Below, in pieces: positions 12,521 through 23,262 of a stretch of DNA of 64,000 nt. The position numbers were made by a program, and so were the translations under genes. The notes beneath the pieces were generated by a model. The model saw only the letters and a list, made by a program, of their open reading frames with translations, did not search any database and was not told the DNA's origin. The number at the start of each line of letters is the position of its first letter. Within the stretch, counting starts at the first letter, position 1. The stretch comes from Cavia porcellus (Eukaryota; Chordata; Mammalia; Rodentia; Caviidae), in contig NW_026947488.1 in NCBI RefSeq assembly GCF_034190915.1, positions 692,501 to 756,500 on the forward strand, given 5' to 3'.

Positions 12521-12532
12521 GGGGGGGGGGGG
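12521..12532 (+). repeat. 12-base G run in SOX18 3'UTR
   Basis: An uninterrupted run of twelve G within the presumed SOX18 3'UTR. It could be length-polymorphic or help form a G-quadruplex. Confidence 0.6.
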
Positions 12533-12695
12533 TCGGGCTGTTCCAGGAAGCTCAGGCCTGGGACCTGCTGGCTGGCCCTGCCAGGGTTAACTATTGGAAG
12601 CACCTAAGCCTTTTCTTGCAGTGTATTTTCTTGAACCAGGTTGTATTTTTTACCTTGTCTTTTTTATATACATAATACAATATATTTAATTTTTA

Positions 12696-12804
12696 ATTAA
12701 ACTTTTAAATGTTCCAGTGATCTACCGGCATCCGTGTAGCAAGAGCTTTTTTTTAAATACAAGGGATAACAATGCTGTAAAGGAGGAGCCAGGGCCACAA
12801 TAAA
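12696..12804 (+). terminator. SOX18 polyadenylation signals
   Basis: ATTAAA at 12696-12701 lies in an AT-rich stretch and canonical AATAAA at 12799-12804 is followed by GT-rich TGTGTCTGTGGTTGTTGG at about 12,828. The second looks stronger, giving a 3'UTR of about 450 bases. Use of the first would shorten it by about 100. Confidence 0.65.
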
Positions 12805-12829
12805 ATGCCTGGGCTGCTCTGCACACCTG

Positions 12830-14589
12830 TGTCTGTGGTTGTTGGACCAAGGGGCACTGCCACATGGAGCCCTGGACCACTGTCCTCTTTGTCTCGGGAG
12901 GGAGCCTGACTCCCAGTGTGAACCAGCATCCTTTTTGCCATCCTTCTAGGACCTAGCACAGACTTGGTACCCACTCTCTGGGCCTGCATCCTGTCATCTG
13001 TCACTTAGTAGTCCCCTTACATCCTGCATGATGATCAGGATCCCCAAGGCCTACAGCCTGACATCTGTGTGCAGACAGCATTCTGGCCCCCACTGGGCAT
13101 CTCCCAGGAAGAACTGCACTGCACCCTATCCTCTCTGCTCCTCAGAGCGACATGTCCAGCCTTAACTCAGTGAGGACACAGGATCAGTGACCAAGCAGGA
13201 GGCCCAGGTTTCATCTCGAGTTCCCCAGCTCCAGAGCACCATCACACTAGCCTGGGACCCCTTCCAGGAGACTGAACTCCTCTTTCTACACCACCTTTTT
13301 GATCCTCAAATCCCCTGTGTATCCAGGGAAGGCTGGAGCCTCACCTCAGAAATGAACTCTGCACACTATTCCCCAAGCCCAGCAGATCTTCACAGCTGGA
13401 AAAGGGTCCTGGGTCCTGGGAAGGGCCTGTTCTACCCAGTAACCCCATGACATACTCTCTCGGGTGTCCAGCTGAGAGTCACCCAGAGCTGTCTCCCATG
13501 TGAGGTGTGTAGACATAGCCTGAGTATGGGCATAAAATTCCCAGCATGACCATCTGTGTGGGTGACTGTGTGTGACAGATCTGCAGCGAGCCCAGAGCTA
13601 GTATCCATGCATATGGGCCGAGCCCGGAGCTAGAAGAGTAAGTATCCATGCATATGGGCTGAGTGCTCAGTGTAGGGGAGAGTGAACAAGCAGGGGCTGT
13701 TTTGCAGGTGTCCTGCACCTGGGCTCCCTTCCCTCATCTGCATCAGAGCACAGAAAACTCAGAGACAGAGGACAGCACACAGAAGAGGAGAGGGACAGAC
13801 AAGCTAGGGAGGGCAGGAGAGGGAAGTGACCATCTGCACAGCCCTGAGTCATTCCTGCTTGGGCTGGAGCATCCCATAGGCACCCACCCCAGCCATACTC
13901 TGAACATGCACAGAGACACTGGACAGAGTGATGTTCACGTGGCCAGGATACAATCACCATTTCAGGACCACCCACTCCTTTAGGTTAAGGGGGCAGGTTT
14001 AAAAGGTAGTTTGGGGTGGCAGTGTGTCCCCTCTGTGTAAAGAGAGGACAGAGCACTGTGCTCCCTAGAAACCCTTCCCCAAAGTGTCAAAGCAGGTTAG
14101 TAGGGGCTGAGTTTGGAGCAAGTTCTAATCTCAAGCAAGTCCCCAGCTCTGAGACAAGCAGGGTCAGACGGGAACATGAGCAGGATTGATGCCCAGTAAG
14201 GGCAGCTGATCCTAGCGGCTCACTAGCAGCTGCTAAGCACTGAGTCTCCTTGTGGAACCCACTTCCCAGTGTCTGGCTGGGAGGATGTCCTTCACACCCA
14301 CCAATGAGCTATTATACTGGGCAGGACCACGGGCCAGGGCTACCTCTCTGTCTTGGTCCAGTCTGTCTCTTTCCCCTTGCTCCCATCCCGTGCTCTGGAC
14401 CCAGCCTGGGAAATTGGGGCAGAACAGGAAGGGCACACCTCTCTTTGCAGCAGACACTCAAGATGCCAACAGAGCTGCACATCCCACAGAAATGCCTTGT
14501 ACCAGAGCCATGCTGGGCAGGCAAGGAGGGCATGTGTTTAGGACGCAAGCCCTGTTCTCCTGCCACTCTCATGGACAAACACTTGGGAA
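12830..14589. other. Intergenic, no gene recognised
   Basis: Downstream of SOX18. Unique sequence with one short tandem duplication at 13589-13661 and no supported exon. Confidence 0.45.
13589..13661. repeat. Two-copy tandem duplication
   Basis: Units 13589-13620 and 13621-13661 share AGCCCAGAGCTA / AGCCCGGAGCTA and GTATCCATGCATATGGGC. The second unit has an extra nine bases (GAAGAGTAA) after the first block. Confidence 0.8.
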
Positions 14590-14765
14590 ACGCCAGACAT
14601 TTAGCTTACATTATTCACAACTCACACACAATTCTAAGTGCACAGTTCAGTGGTCTCAGTATATTCACAAAAGTAGGAGCCATTATAGCTAACTAGTTCT
14701 AGAATATTTTCACCACCCCTATTACTCCTCATTCCCTCCTGCCCCAAAAGATACTAAACTAAACT

Positions 14766-15523
14766 GAATGTGCTGGCACATACCAGTAATCCCAATTCTA
14801 GGAGGCTGAGGCTGGAGAATTGCAACTCTAAAGCTCAGCCTGGGAAACGTCACAAGACCCTGTCTCAAAATAAAAAACAAGGAGCTGAGGATAAGCGCTT
14901 GTCTGGCAAGTGTGAGGTCTTAAGTTCGATCCCCAGCACCAAAAAAATAAATAAATAAATAAAAATGTAAAAATAAAAAACAAAAAGCTACAGATGTCGC
15001 TAAGTGTGAAGGTCCTAGGTTCAACCTCCAGTACCAAAGACAAAAACAAAACAACAGTTATAGGCATGTTGGCACACACCTGTAATCCCAGCACTCCAAA
15101 GGCTGAGGCAGGAGGATCACCACAAATTCAAGGTCAGCCTGGACTACTAGTGAGGTCAAGGCCAGCCTGAACTACATAGCAAAACCCTATCTCAAAAACA
15201 AAACAAAATACACATTCACATAAACAAACAAATAAATAAATGTTTCCCATTGTGGACTCAGCTATTCTGGACACTTCATCACCCTCGTCTCCTCAGGCAC
15301 AGATGCACTTTCCAAGACTGCAGTTATTCAAAGCCAGGAGCTGAGGATTTAGCTCAGTAGCATAAGTGCCTACCTGGCAAGTGTGAGGTTGTGAGTTTGA
15401 TCCCGGGTTCCAAAAAAAGAGTACACTTCCATATTTTAGGAGCCAGGGATGTAGCTCAGCGGCATAAGTGCCTGCCTGGCAAGCACAAGGTTGTGAGTTT
15501 GATCCCCAGTACCAAAAAACAAA
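14766..15523 (+). mobile_element. Cluster of B1, dID and ID SINEs
   Basis: In order: B1-ID composite (14766-14960, AAAT-rich tail), dID (14986-15045), B1 with second module (15058-15235), then two ID copies (about 15340-15420 and 15440-15523). All read forward and are moderately diverged. Confidence 0.8.
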
Positions 15524-15629
15524 GGCCCAAGGTCAGCCAGAGGGGTGAGCACGGTGTAGAAGTCAGAGAGAATATTCATGTACCCTTCTCGTAGCATGCT
15601 AGGTTTTTTCCTTATAGCATACTGTTTTA

Positions 15630-15829
15630 ATATCTTTTTTTAATACTGGAGATTGAACTCAGTGCTTCGCATACGTTGCTCCTGAGCCACAGCCACAGCC
15701 GTTTTTACGTTTTTCAATTTGAGACAAGGCCTTACAAATTTGCCCAGGCAGTCCTCCTGAAGTTTGGATCTTCCTGCCTCAGCTTCCCTAGTGCTGGGGT
15801 TATAAGTGTGTGCCATCATGCCTGGCCAT
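15630..15829 (-). mobile_element. Degenerate ID plus B1, reverse
   Basis: A reverse ID-like half (about 15,630-15,702) abuts a reverse B1 (about 15,714-15,829) ending CATCATGCCTGGCC. Together they look like an inverted-orientation B1-dID composite. Confidence 0.65.
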
Positions 15830-16191
15830 TCTTTTACATTTCATTATTAATTTCTTACAATGTCTAAATAAAAATTAACCCTTATTACAGATTCATGTGC
15901 ACAGGGTGACAGTATACTCAGGAAAGTTTCAGACAGCCTCACTCCAGCAAAGCAGAAAGTTGTGTCAGGAGGCACACTGCATGTCCTCTGCTACACTGCA
16001 TGTTGCCTGGTTCCCTTGGTGTCACACGTGTCGGGCTGAATCAGAATGTTCTTCCTCTTTGCAGCTGAGTAATATTCTGTCCTTGTGTGAATATGCCACA
16101 TTTATATAGTCACCAAATTGACAGACATTTATATTGTTTCTGCTTTTTTAGCTATTGTGCATAAATACTGTTGTGAACATTTACATACAAG

Positions 16192-16445
16192 GTTTTTGTT
16201 TGTTTTGTTTTAAGATAGGTTCTCACTACATAGTCTAAGCTGGTCTCAAACTTGTGATCTTCCTGCCTCAGTTTCCCAAGTGCTGAGATTACAGGAATAG
16301 GCAACTATACCCAGCAAGGATATATTTTTATTAATAATACATAGTTATACTTCTTTTTCTTTTTTTTATCGGTACCAGGGATCGAACTCACAACTGCCTG
16401 CTTGCAAGGCAAGCGCTTATGCCGCTGAGCTAAATCCCCAGCCCC
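16192..16445 (-). mobile_element. B1 (reverse) and young ID (reverse) with target-site duplication
   Basis: B1 about 16,192-16,316. The ID at about 16,356-16,445 is flanked by CATAGTTATACTTCT on both sides, an exact duplication that makes it a recent insertion. Confidence 0.85.
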
Positions 16446-16478
16446 CATAGTTATACTTCTAATGACTAAGTTTGAAAC

Positions 16479-16752
16479 CTAGGTTAAGAAACTTGTACCC
16501 AGGAAGAAAATGTTTAAATCAGAAGGGGAACAAGGGGGAGGAAGGGGAAAAGGAAGGAAAGGACAAGGAAAAACAAAAAAAGAATAAAAGGAAAAAATGG
16601 AAACAAAACTTTTGTAAACAAGGAGGGTAAGAGGACTTGAAGGGAGGGGAGAGGAATGGGAAAAAGCAGCAAAATAGATCAGGTACAGGCACAAATTCCT
16701 TATGATGAATGTTATCATTATGTATATCTAACATGCACCAATAAAAAAAGAA
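16479..16752 (+). mobile_element. L1 3'UTR fragment, forward
   Basis: A polypurine tract (GGGGGAGGAAGGGG-like) is followed by GATCAGGTACAGGCACAAATTCC and ATGATGAATGTTATCATTATG, then an A-rich tail. It is the same terminal family as 45,350-45,650 and 60,430-60,655. Severely 5'-truncated. Confidence 0.75.
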
Positions 16753-17150
16753 GAAGAAATCCCCCAAATCCCTAGGTCTGGAATGGTTGACCTCCAAGTC
16801 CCAACAGGTACCCCAAACCAAAGTGCGTGGCAGTGGTACCAGCCTGAGCCTACTTCCCTGCGCCTGTCTGTTCTGCAGGGATTGACCAGCCGCTGCACCG
16901 AAGCTCTCTACTCTTCTGCTCCAGGCTCAGCCCACTGCATAGGGGGAAGGTTTGTCCGGCCCAGCAAGGACTGAACTGGAATGAGGACCGTGCTGCTCCT
17001 CAGGGATGCTCAGCCTAGTTGGCTCCCTCCCCCCACAACCACAGTCTCAGAGATGCCCTTTCCCCTCTGACCCCACCCTGTATCCCACGACCAACTGCAC
17101 CCCCCGGACTCCACCCCGTCTTCCCCATCACTGCCTGCCGGCTGCCTGGG

Positions 17151-17206
17151 AAAACAGGAAGCAGAGGGCTGGCGCTGGGAGCAAGTGCAGGAAGTGCCGC
17201 TTATCT
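17151..17206. promoter_or_regulatory. Possible endothelial-type enhancer: two ETS sites and a GATA site
   Basis: ACAGGAAGC around 17,154-17,162, CAGGAAGTG at 17188-17196 and TTATCT (AGATAA on the minus strand) at 17201-17206 sit within about 55 bases in otherwise unique DNA about 4.4 kb downstream of SOX18. ETS/GATA clusters are common in endothelial enhancers. Function is inference. Confidence 0.25.
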
Positions 17207-20200
17207 CAGGCTGCAGCCCCAACCCCTGGCCTCCTGCCGGGCGGGGGGCGCCAGGGGTGGCCCAAGGACAGGGAGTCCTGGCCTCCTCTCCCCAAGCCGT
17301 AGTGGTCCCAACTGGCCTGTGGGGAAAGAGACAGCAACTGAGGGGATGCCAGCGAGTGCCCCAAGGCAGATCAGGCTGTTGTTCCCTCCATAGCCAAGAG
17401 CAGAAGTCCTGTTTCTATAGCTAGGAGGTGACCCTGGGACATCCCACCTTCCCCAGAGCCCCCCACCCACCGCTGCCATGCTGGCCCCCAAGGGTCTTCC
17501 ATTCCCCCACAAGTATTCAGTTCCCAAGGCAGGCGCAACCTCCTCCCTGCTCTTCCTTCTGGATCCTAATGGGGGTGAGTGTTTGTTTCTGTGTTTACAA
17601 GGTTGGTTCTTTTCCTGGGGAGGGGGCAGGATGGGGGCTGTCCCTGCCCCCCAGGATCCTGAAGGCCACTAACAGGGACAATGGGCTTCAGCACCTGGTA
17701 CCTCCCAATGAGCATATGCTTCCTGAGGAGGGGGGCTTGTTTGTTTCCGGGCCAGCCACAGCAGAGGCAGGCAACCTCTTTGCACACCTGTGGGTCTTGA
17801 GACTCCACACTTGTGTTCACATGCAAAGGGCCCAGGCCCACAAGGTCATGCATCCTCCAGGTCTGGGAGCAGGTGTTTCCTCCCTGTCCACAGTGCTGCC
17901 CAGCTTCTCTGCTTTCTGCTCACTTGCACCCTGCCTACCCAGCTGAGGCTGCATGCAGACAGGGCACTCTGAAGACATTGCCATCTTTCTTAACCTCCCC
18001 TTGCTCTACTCAGCAATACTCCTTGGTGGGATGGGGAGGGATGAGGGAGAGGTCCCATCCCTGCTCAAGGAGAGACTGTAGTCCTCACCCCCTTTGGAGG
18101 TGGGGAACCCACAGTGGCAAAGTCAGGATTAACTTGGTCTTGCAAATCCAGAAATTAGCCTGTCGCTGGAGTTCCAGATGTTCTTTCAAAGGCTCCCAGT
18201 CTAGTCATGGGACCCAGGCTCCCTTCAAAGTCTACTGGGCTCCACCTCTCAGCTCTACACATGGGATGGGGGGTTGGTTCCTGGGCTGTAGGAAGTTGCA
18301 CAACCCAGCCAGTGCCCTGCAGGGTCCATCTGGCACCCTGGCACAGTCCCCTCAGACCCCACCTCCCTGGAAACAGCTGAGCCCCAAGAAGGCCACTGTG
18401 AGCTGGGGCAATATAATGCATAGCCCCATCTCTGTGAGACTCTAAGTGCCACTGCTTCTCTGGGCTGCTTTGGGTCAGTTCCAGCCAGCAGACAGGAGCA
18501 ACTTGTGTGCTGGCCTGTGCTGAGAATAGTTGAGGAAGATATGCTCTGTCTTCTGCAGCTCCACAGAGGCATGAGAGATCCTCTGCTAGGACCTCTGTGC
18601 TAGGTCTAAAGAACCTGTGTCTCAGGTCTGTACAGGTACCTGGTGTCCCCTCTTAATCTCTGTGACGCCACAGTTTTGAGCCTCTATGTGCGACTCTGCA
18701 CCTGCCTGCCCCCCTGCAGGAGGAACGCAGTGGGTTGAAGGGGGCCTCCAAGACAAGCTCTGTAGAGTAAACACCGGGCTGGAATGCAGGGGCTTCTCTC
18801 CCCACTGAGTGGTTGTGGTCTAGGACTCAGACACCAAAAAGTGTCTCCAAAGCTTGAGGTCTCAGCCCCTCTTCCAGCTCCCTTGAGGAGGCGGTTTGTT
18901 GGATCCTTTCCCAGTCTCAGGAGGTGGGGCTGCTTTGCTGCCCACCCACTGTCCAGCTCCAGTGACTCTGAAAAGAAGGGAACACTGTGGGTGGGCAGCA
19001 GCTATGGGACACCCAGGAGGCCTTGCCCAGATGCCTCTTGCACAGAAATGTTCTCCCCATGGGCCCTAGAGCTGGATAAGTCCAAGTGCAAGCTGCCAGC
19101 AAATACACGGCTGGACTCCCCCACCCCTAGAGCGTCTGGGTATCCAGGTTGCACCCTGCAGATACTTCCTACCTGGGGCTCCTCCCTACCTTCTCCACCC
19201 CCATCAGGTTCTGCTGCCGTAACCTTCTGTTCCCACAAAACTGGGCCTTTCTCCCTCATTCAGGACTCTTGGCTACACCCTATCAGAGCCTTTGAAGGGA
19301 GTACCATTCGCTCCAGTATTACAGTTCTCCCACTAGTGTTCCACAGTTCAGGATGAAGGTCCATCCAGGACTCGGGACCACCCTTTCCTGTTCTGCCTTC
19401 CATCCACATGCCAAAGCAGGCCTGGCCTTCACACGCCTACTTTGTAGAAGACACTCCACACCTGCACTGCCTCTGGACAGGTCCATGCATGTGGGTCCCT
19501 CTTGGCATCCTTCAGTCCCTCGCACAGCACTCCATGATGCGGGAGATGCAGCAGTGAGATGTAGAGTCCCCAGCCTGTGCTCAGACATGGCCTGGGAGCT
19601 CTGTAAGAAGTTTGAACATTCAAGGAATCCGAATGCACAGAGGTCAGGAAGCCCCACTCCCTGCCCACATGCCTTGACCCAGGACTGGTTCCGTTAGGCA
19701 GACCATACATGCCCCAGAGGACCCAGAATAAGCTTTGTGGCTGGCTATTGGTTTTGCAGATTGTCCCAACAAGGGCTTTCAGAGTCTCTTGCTTGGCTGT
19801 GCCACAGGCATGGGCAAGACCTTCGTTAGTCCCGGGCCACCTCTCCCGCCCAGGAGGTGAAGTCAGGTGCCGGACCAAGAACTACGGGGCCAGGATAAGG
19901 GAAAGGCAGACAGCCAAGACTGTGCAGACACTAGGGGCCAGTCGGCTGGCCTAAGGACGGGGCTTGGTCACTCTCTGGAGCCCCCTCCCCCACCTACATC
20001 GTAGCCATCCCTGGGGCAGCAGGAAATGGCCTGGCCAAGCTCAGCCGGGGCGGTAGGGCGGCTTCCCCTCAGGCCGGTTTCCTTTATCCGGTTGTTTTGC
20101 TCTGAATTCACCACGCTCTGCCTTCCCCTCCCCTCCGTTTCCACCCTCCCGCTTCGTCCGGAGTGGACTAGGATGGATGCTTGAAGCTTTAGAGCGCCCC

Positions 20201-20254
20201 TCAAAACCGCAGGCACAGGTTGGGGGAACTTGGCCCGCTTGACCAGTGTCCAGA

Positions 20255-20271
20255 GCGCGCCCCCTGTTGCC
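20255..20271 (-). promoter_or_regulatory. CTCF-like core motif, reverse
   Basis: GCGCCCCCTGTTGC matches the reverse CTCF core (GCGCCCCCTGSTGG) with a few differences. It lies in the CpG-rich 3' flank of C20orf204. Confidence 0.35.
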
Positions 20272-20432
20272 CGAGGCTGGGAAGACCGGCCCCGCCCGCT
20301 CCCAGGTGCAGAGCAAAGCGCCAAGCGCTGCTGCCTCGCTGCTCCTCCTCCCCGTCTAGGAGCCGACTAGGCGGCTCAGGCGCACAGCCACACGGGGGAA
20401 GAGAGGAAGAGTCGGCCCGCAGCAACACCCCA

Positions 20433-20438
20433 TTTATT
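20433..20438 (-). terminator. C20orf204 polyadenylation signal
   Basis: TTTATT here is AATAAA on the minus strand, 234 bases past the stop codon. It implies a 3'UTR of about 250 bases ending near 20,415. Confidence 0.5.
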
Positions 20439-20671
20439 AAGGTCTCGCTTGGTTCATGGGACGTGGGCCACATCAGGATGGCCACGGCTGGGTGGGGCTC
20501 GCTTCTCCACGTCCTGGGTCCTTCCGTGAGCGCGAGCTGTACCGGTGGAAGGGTCGAGGTCGCCGTGCACACCGCGAATAAAGCCCATTCCCAAAGAGGC
20601 CCGTCCTGTCTCCGATCAGATCCTCCACCCCAGTTCTCTGCATCCCAGCACTCATGGGCAGCGCTGGGGCG

Positions 20672-23262
20672 TTAGGATTTACTGGTGGCCGCGGCACGAA
20701 GCGCGAAGAGCTTCTCCCAGCAGGTGGCGACTGTGTCCAGGGCACGCAGGAGAAGGCGCCTCCGGCTGCCACGACGAGAGGCAGGGCGCGTCCTAGGCCA
20801 CCAGCTCTGCTGTGGGGACCAGCAGTCAGGAGTGTTCCGCGTCCCGCACCCGCCCCTGCAGCTCATACCCAGCCCCTACCTTGCCCAGGGGCCACAGGAG
20901 CCCCAGCCCTTAGGTCATGATCAGCTGGGGAGATTGCGGCAGAGAGGCGGTCTGCACCTGCACGCATTCAGGCACACACCTGTGGTGGCGTCCAGCAGTG
21001 ACGACGCATCACTGCCTCGGTCCGAATGGCTACTGTCCACGCTGCTTTCTCCAGGGCTCCACGGCGGTCCCCTGCTACTGCTCCGCGCAGGGTCCGACCC
21101 AGGGACTTAATGGACAGTAGGATACTGTGCTCCTTGGGAGGGAAAGGAAGAAAGCTGGGGGACAGAGGCATCGAGGGGAGAAGCAGATGGACATGGGTGG
21201 GGCGCCCCCTCCATACCTCCTGGGTACCACAGGAGACCTCAGGCCGTCCCAGCCCTTCGCTATCCCCAGTCAGGTTTTTCCGAATTAAATGGTGGCGTCT
21301 GGAGCCCAGTCCTGTCCTTTGAACTTCTGGTTTGACCTGCCTCATGGCTGCGTGGAGGTCCTCAAAGATAACGGCACGATAGTGGTGGAGCACGTCAGGG
21401 ACGCTGCAGGAGCGCTGCCGGGCCCAGCCCAGCGCAAACCCCAACAGCACCAGCACGAGTGCCCAGAACACAGGTCTTGGGGGTACCTGTAGGGGATGAC
21501 AGGTCGGGGTTGGGCACCTGAATTATAGGATGAGTCCTAGCAGGAGGCACAAACTGGCAGGCACTTTGGGCCACTGACAAATGTCTGAGCCAGTGTAAGG
21601 TGGAGAGGTGAGTACTCAACAAAGGTCCTGAGAGTAGGTCTAGCAGGATAAAACCCTGCCTTCATTTTTTTTTCCCAGTACTGAGGATTGAACTCATGAC
21701 CTCACACTTGCCAGGCAGGCGCTTGCGCCCATAATGTTTTTTGTTTGTTTGTTTGTTTGTTTTTTGTACCAGGGATTGAACTCATGACCTCGTCCTTGTC
21801 AGGCAGGCACCTTATAGTGCTGAGACAAATGCCTGGCCCAAAACTCTGCCTTTTTTTGCTTGCAAGGTAGGCACTTATGCCGCTGAGCTAAATCCCCAGC
21901 CCAAAACTCTGCCTTCTTAAGGGGAGGAAAAAATAATGCACAGGACTCTAGGTGTGCTACAGGGGCTATAGAGGACATTTCACTGAGATTTAAAGGACCC
22001 AAAAAGGCGCACAAGTCCAGAGGAAAGAGGCCTGACACTAGCATACCTGGGGTAACGGCAAGCAAGGGATGGAGCACCCATAAGGCAGCAGAGGGAAGGG
22101 CTCACCTGGCTCTGCACATCTGGTGTGGCCAGTTCTGGGGTACAGCAGGAAGTTAGCCACGTACAGCCTCACACAGCCATGTTCACTCCCATACCTGCTA
22201 GCCACAACCCAAACCCAGAAATGGGCTCTCCTTTCTAACTCCCCCACTTTACCTCTCTGCGCCCGTGGGCAGGAGCTACATACCTGCCTCCTCAGCTGGG
22301 GGGCAAACTGCTACACTCCTTTGTGGCTCCTCCTTTCCATCAATGCTTCTGCTACAACCAGCTCTGAACCATAGGAGCTGGGGTCCCCCACCCATGCACC
22401 CCAAACCAAACTGAGACAGAGGCCAGGGCTCAGAGCTCCAAGTCACACTTCACTGGCAGAAGGCGGCTAGGGAAATCCCCAGAGGCCATAGGGGAGGAAG
22501 AGAGCCGCCACATAATCCTGCCAGCACAGTTGATCCAAAGGCCTTCTACCCCCAAGAACAGAGAAAACTCGCTCTGGGAGAAGCCCAAACATTGAAGAGA
22601 CAGCCGATGGCTGCCTCAGGCTGCAAAAGGGCCAGTTCCCAAACCTGCCCCCGGCCCCAGACTGGAGTCAGCCAGCCAACTTGGGCTGGAAAATTAATCA
22701 TGTGAACCCAGTAAGAAGACAGGACTCGGCTTCCCAGCCCAGGCAGGGGTGCCTGAGGAAACACACCCAAGCCTGCCTAGAGCTGGGGAGTAGAAGTGGC
22801 AGGCTCCTGTTGCGGCACCACAGATTCAGTTCACTGTGGCCCATTCTTGAAATCCAACAGAACCACGGCCAGCAAGGTGCACTCAAAAGTGCCGACCGCC
22901 CCCTGCCTACTGTAGATCAGTCACTAAGAACAAGAGTTAGATGTGAGCAGGCTAGCAGGAGCTGCAGGAAGACGTTCAGCGCTGGCTAAGCCCCACACTG
23001 GGAGTGCTGGCCACTCAGCCAGTGTCTACAACCCCCCCAGGCCCAGAGCTCAGACTGCTCATCATTGGAGAACAGGTTCCAAGAAGACCAGAGTGCCAGC
23101 ACCCACAGCTGGGCTGTGACAGGAGCCATCAGGGAGTTCAAGGCCAGACAGGGTTCAGGGAGTCACCAGAGAAGCAGCATTCTCCAAGCTGTATGCACAC
23201 CAGCCCCTTGGCCTAAGCTCCCCCTCACCTCCACCCCACCCCCCGCCCCCATTGCTCACCAT
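20672..23262 (-). CDS. C20orf204: C20orf204 (LINC00176) ortholog, predicted small secreted protein
   Basis: Coding exons in transcript order: 23260-23262 (the ATG, directly followed by gtgagc), 21217-21486, 20980-21132, 20672-20809. All junctions are GT-AG and all three introns are phase 0. The 187-residue product matches my recollection of the human protein, 189 residues, which was long listed as the non-coding RNA LINC00176. Residues 1-24 form a signal peptide (core FWALVLVLLGFALGWA). The mature part has the conserved CSVPDVLHHYRAVIFEDL, an NLT glycosylation sequon at 72-74, LGRTLRGAVAG and TVATCWEKLFALRA, with cysteines at about 28, 87, 137 and 172. It is helical in character. The exon-1 ATG is inferred from the donor and from human MVPP; exons 2-4 are strongly supported. 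Molecular function is not established from sequence. Convergent with SOX18 and tail-to-head downstream of PRPF6. Confidence 0.85.
20717..20733 (+). promoter_or_regulatory. CTCF-like motif, forward, inside C20orf204 last exon
   Basis: CCAGCAGGTGGCGACTG is close to the CTCF core CCASYAGRKGGCRS. It overlaps coding sequence, so conservation may be for protein rather than binding. Confidence 0.35.
21662..21902 (-). mobile_element. Nested ID insertions, reverse, in the C20orf204 first intron
   Basis: Three reverse ID segments: about 21,662-21,722, 21,736-21,839 and a truncated copy about 21,852-21,902. AAAACTCTGCCTT (or AAAACCCTGCCTT) occurs before the first, between the second and third, and after the last. 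That pattern indicates successive insertions at one target site. Confidence 0.8.
21903..23257 (-). other. Remainder of C20orf204 first intron
   Basis: Unique sequence, no repeat or additional exon recognised. The intron is about 1.8 kb in total. Confidence 0.5.

Larger units (their letters stand above)
14590..16190 (-). mobile_element. Ancient L1M 3' region, reverse, broken by SINEs
   Basis: Three separated blocks resemble the reverse complement of the old mammalian L1 3' end, in the expected order: about 14,630-14,735 (CACAGTTCAGTGG..AGTATATTCAC), about 15,245-15,290 (GCTATTCTGGACACTTCAT) and about 16,040-16,190 (GCTGAGTAATATTCTGTCC..AGCTATTGTGCATAAATACTG). The gaps hold B1 and ID insertions and an unidentified stretch at about 15,890-16,020. 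Family is from recalled consensus. Confidence 0.6.
16753..20414. other. Intergenic between SOX18 and C20orf204, no gene recognised
   Basis: Unique sequence, GC-rich toward the right. Open frames up to about 210 codons exist on both strands but show no domain, no splice-consistent structure and no similarity I recognise. Candidate regulatory motifs are listed separately. Confidence 0.4.

Noticed and set aside
17813..18445. 210-codon forward open frame between SOX18 and C20orf204
   Set aside because: Longest in the interval but with no signal, domain or coding periodicity I can see; GC-rich chance frame.
20968..21471. Single 167-codon minus-strand frame as the whole C20orf204 protein
   Set aside because: It begins at a GTG and reads through an intron; donor and acceptor at 21,216 and 21,133 and the downstream exon give a better match to human.
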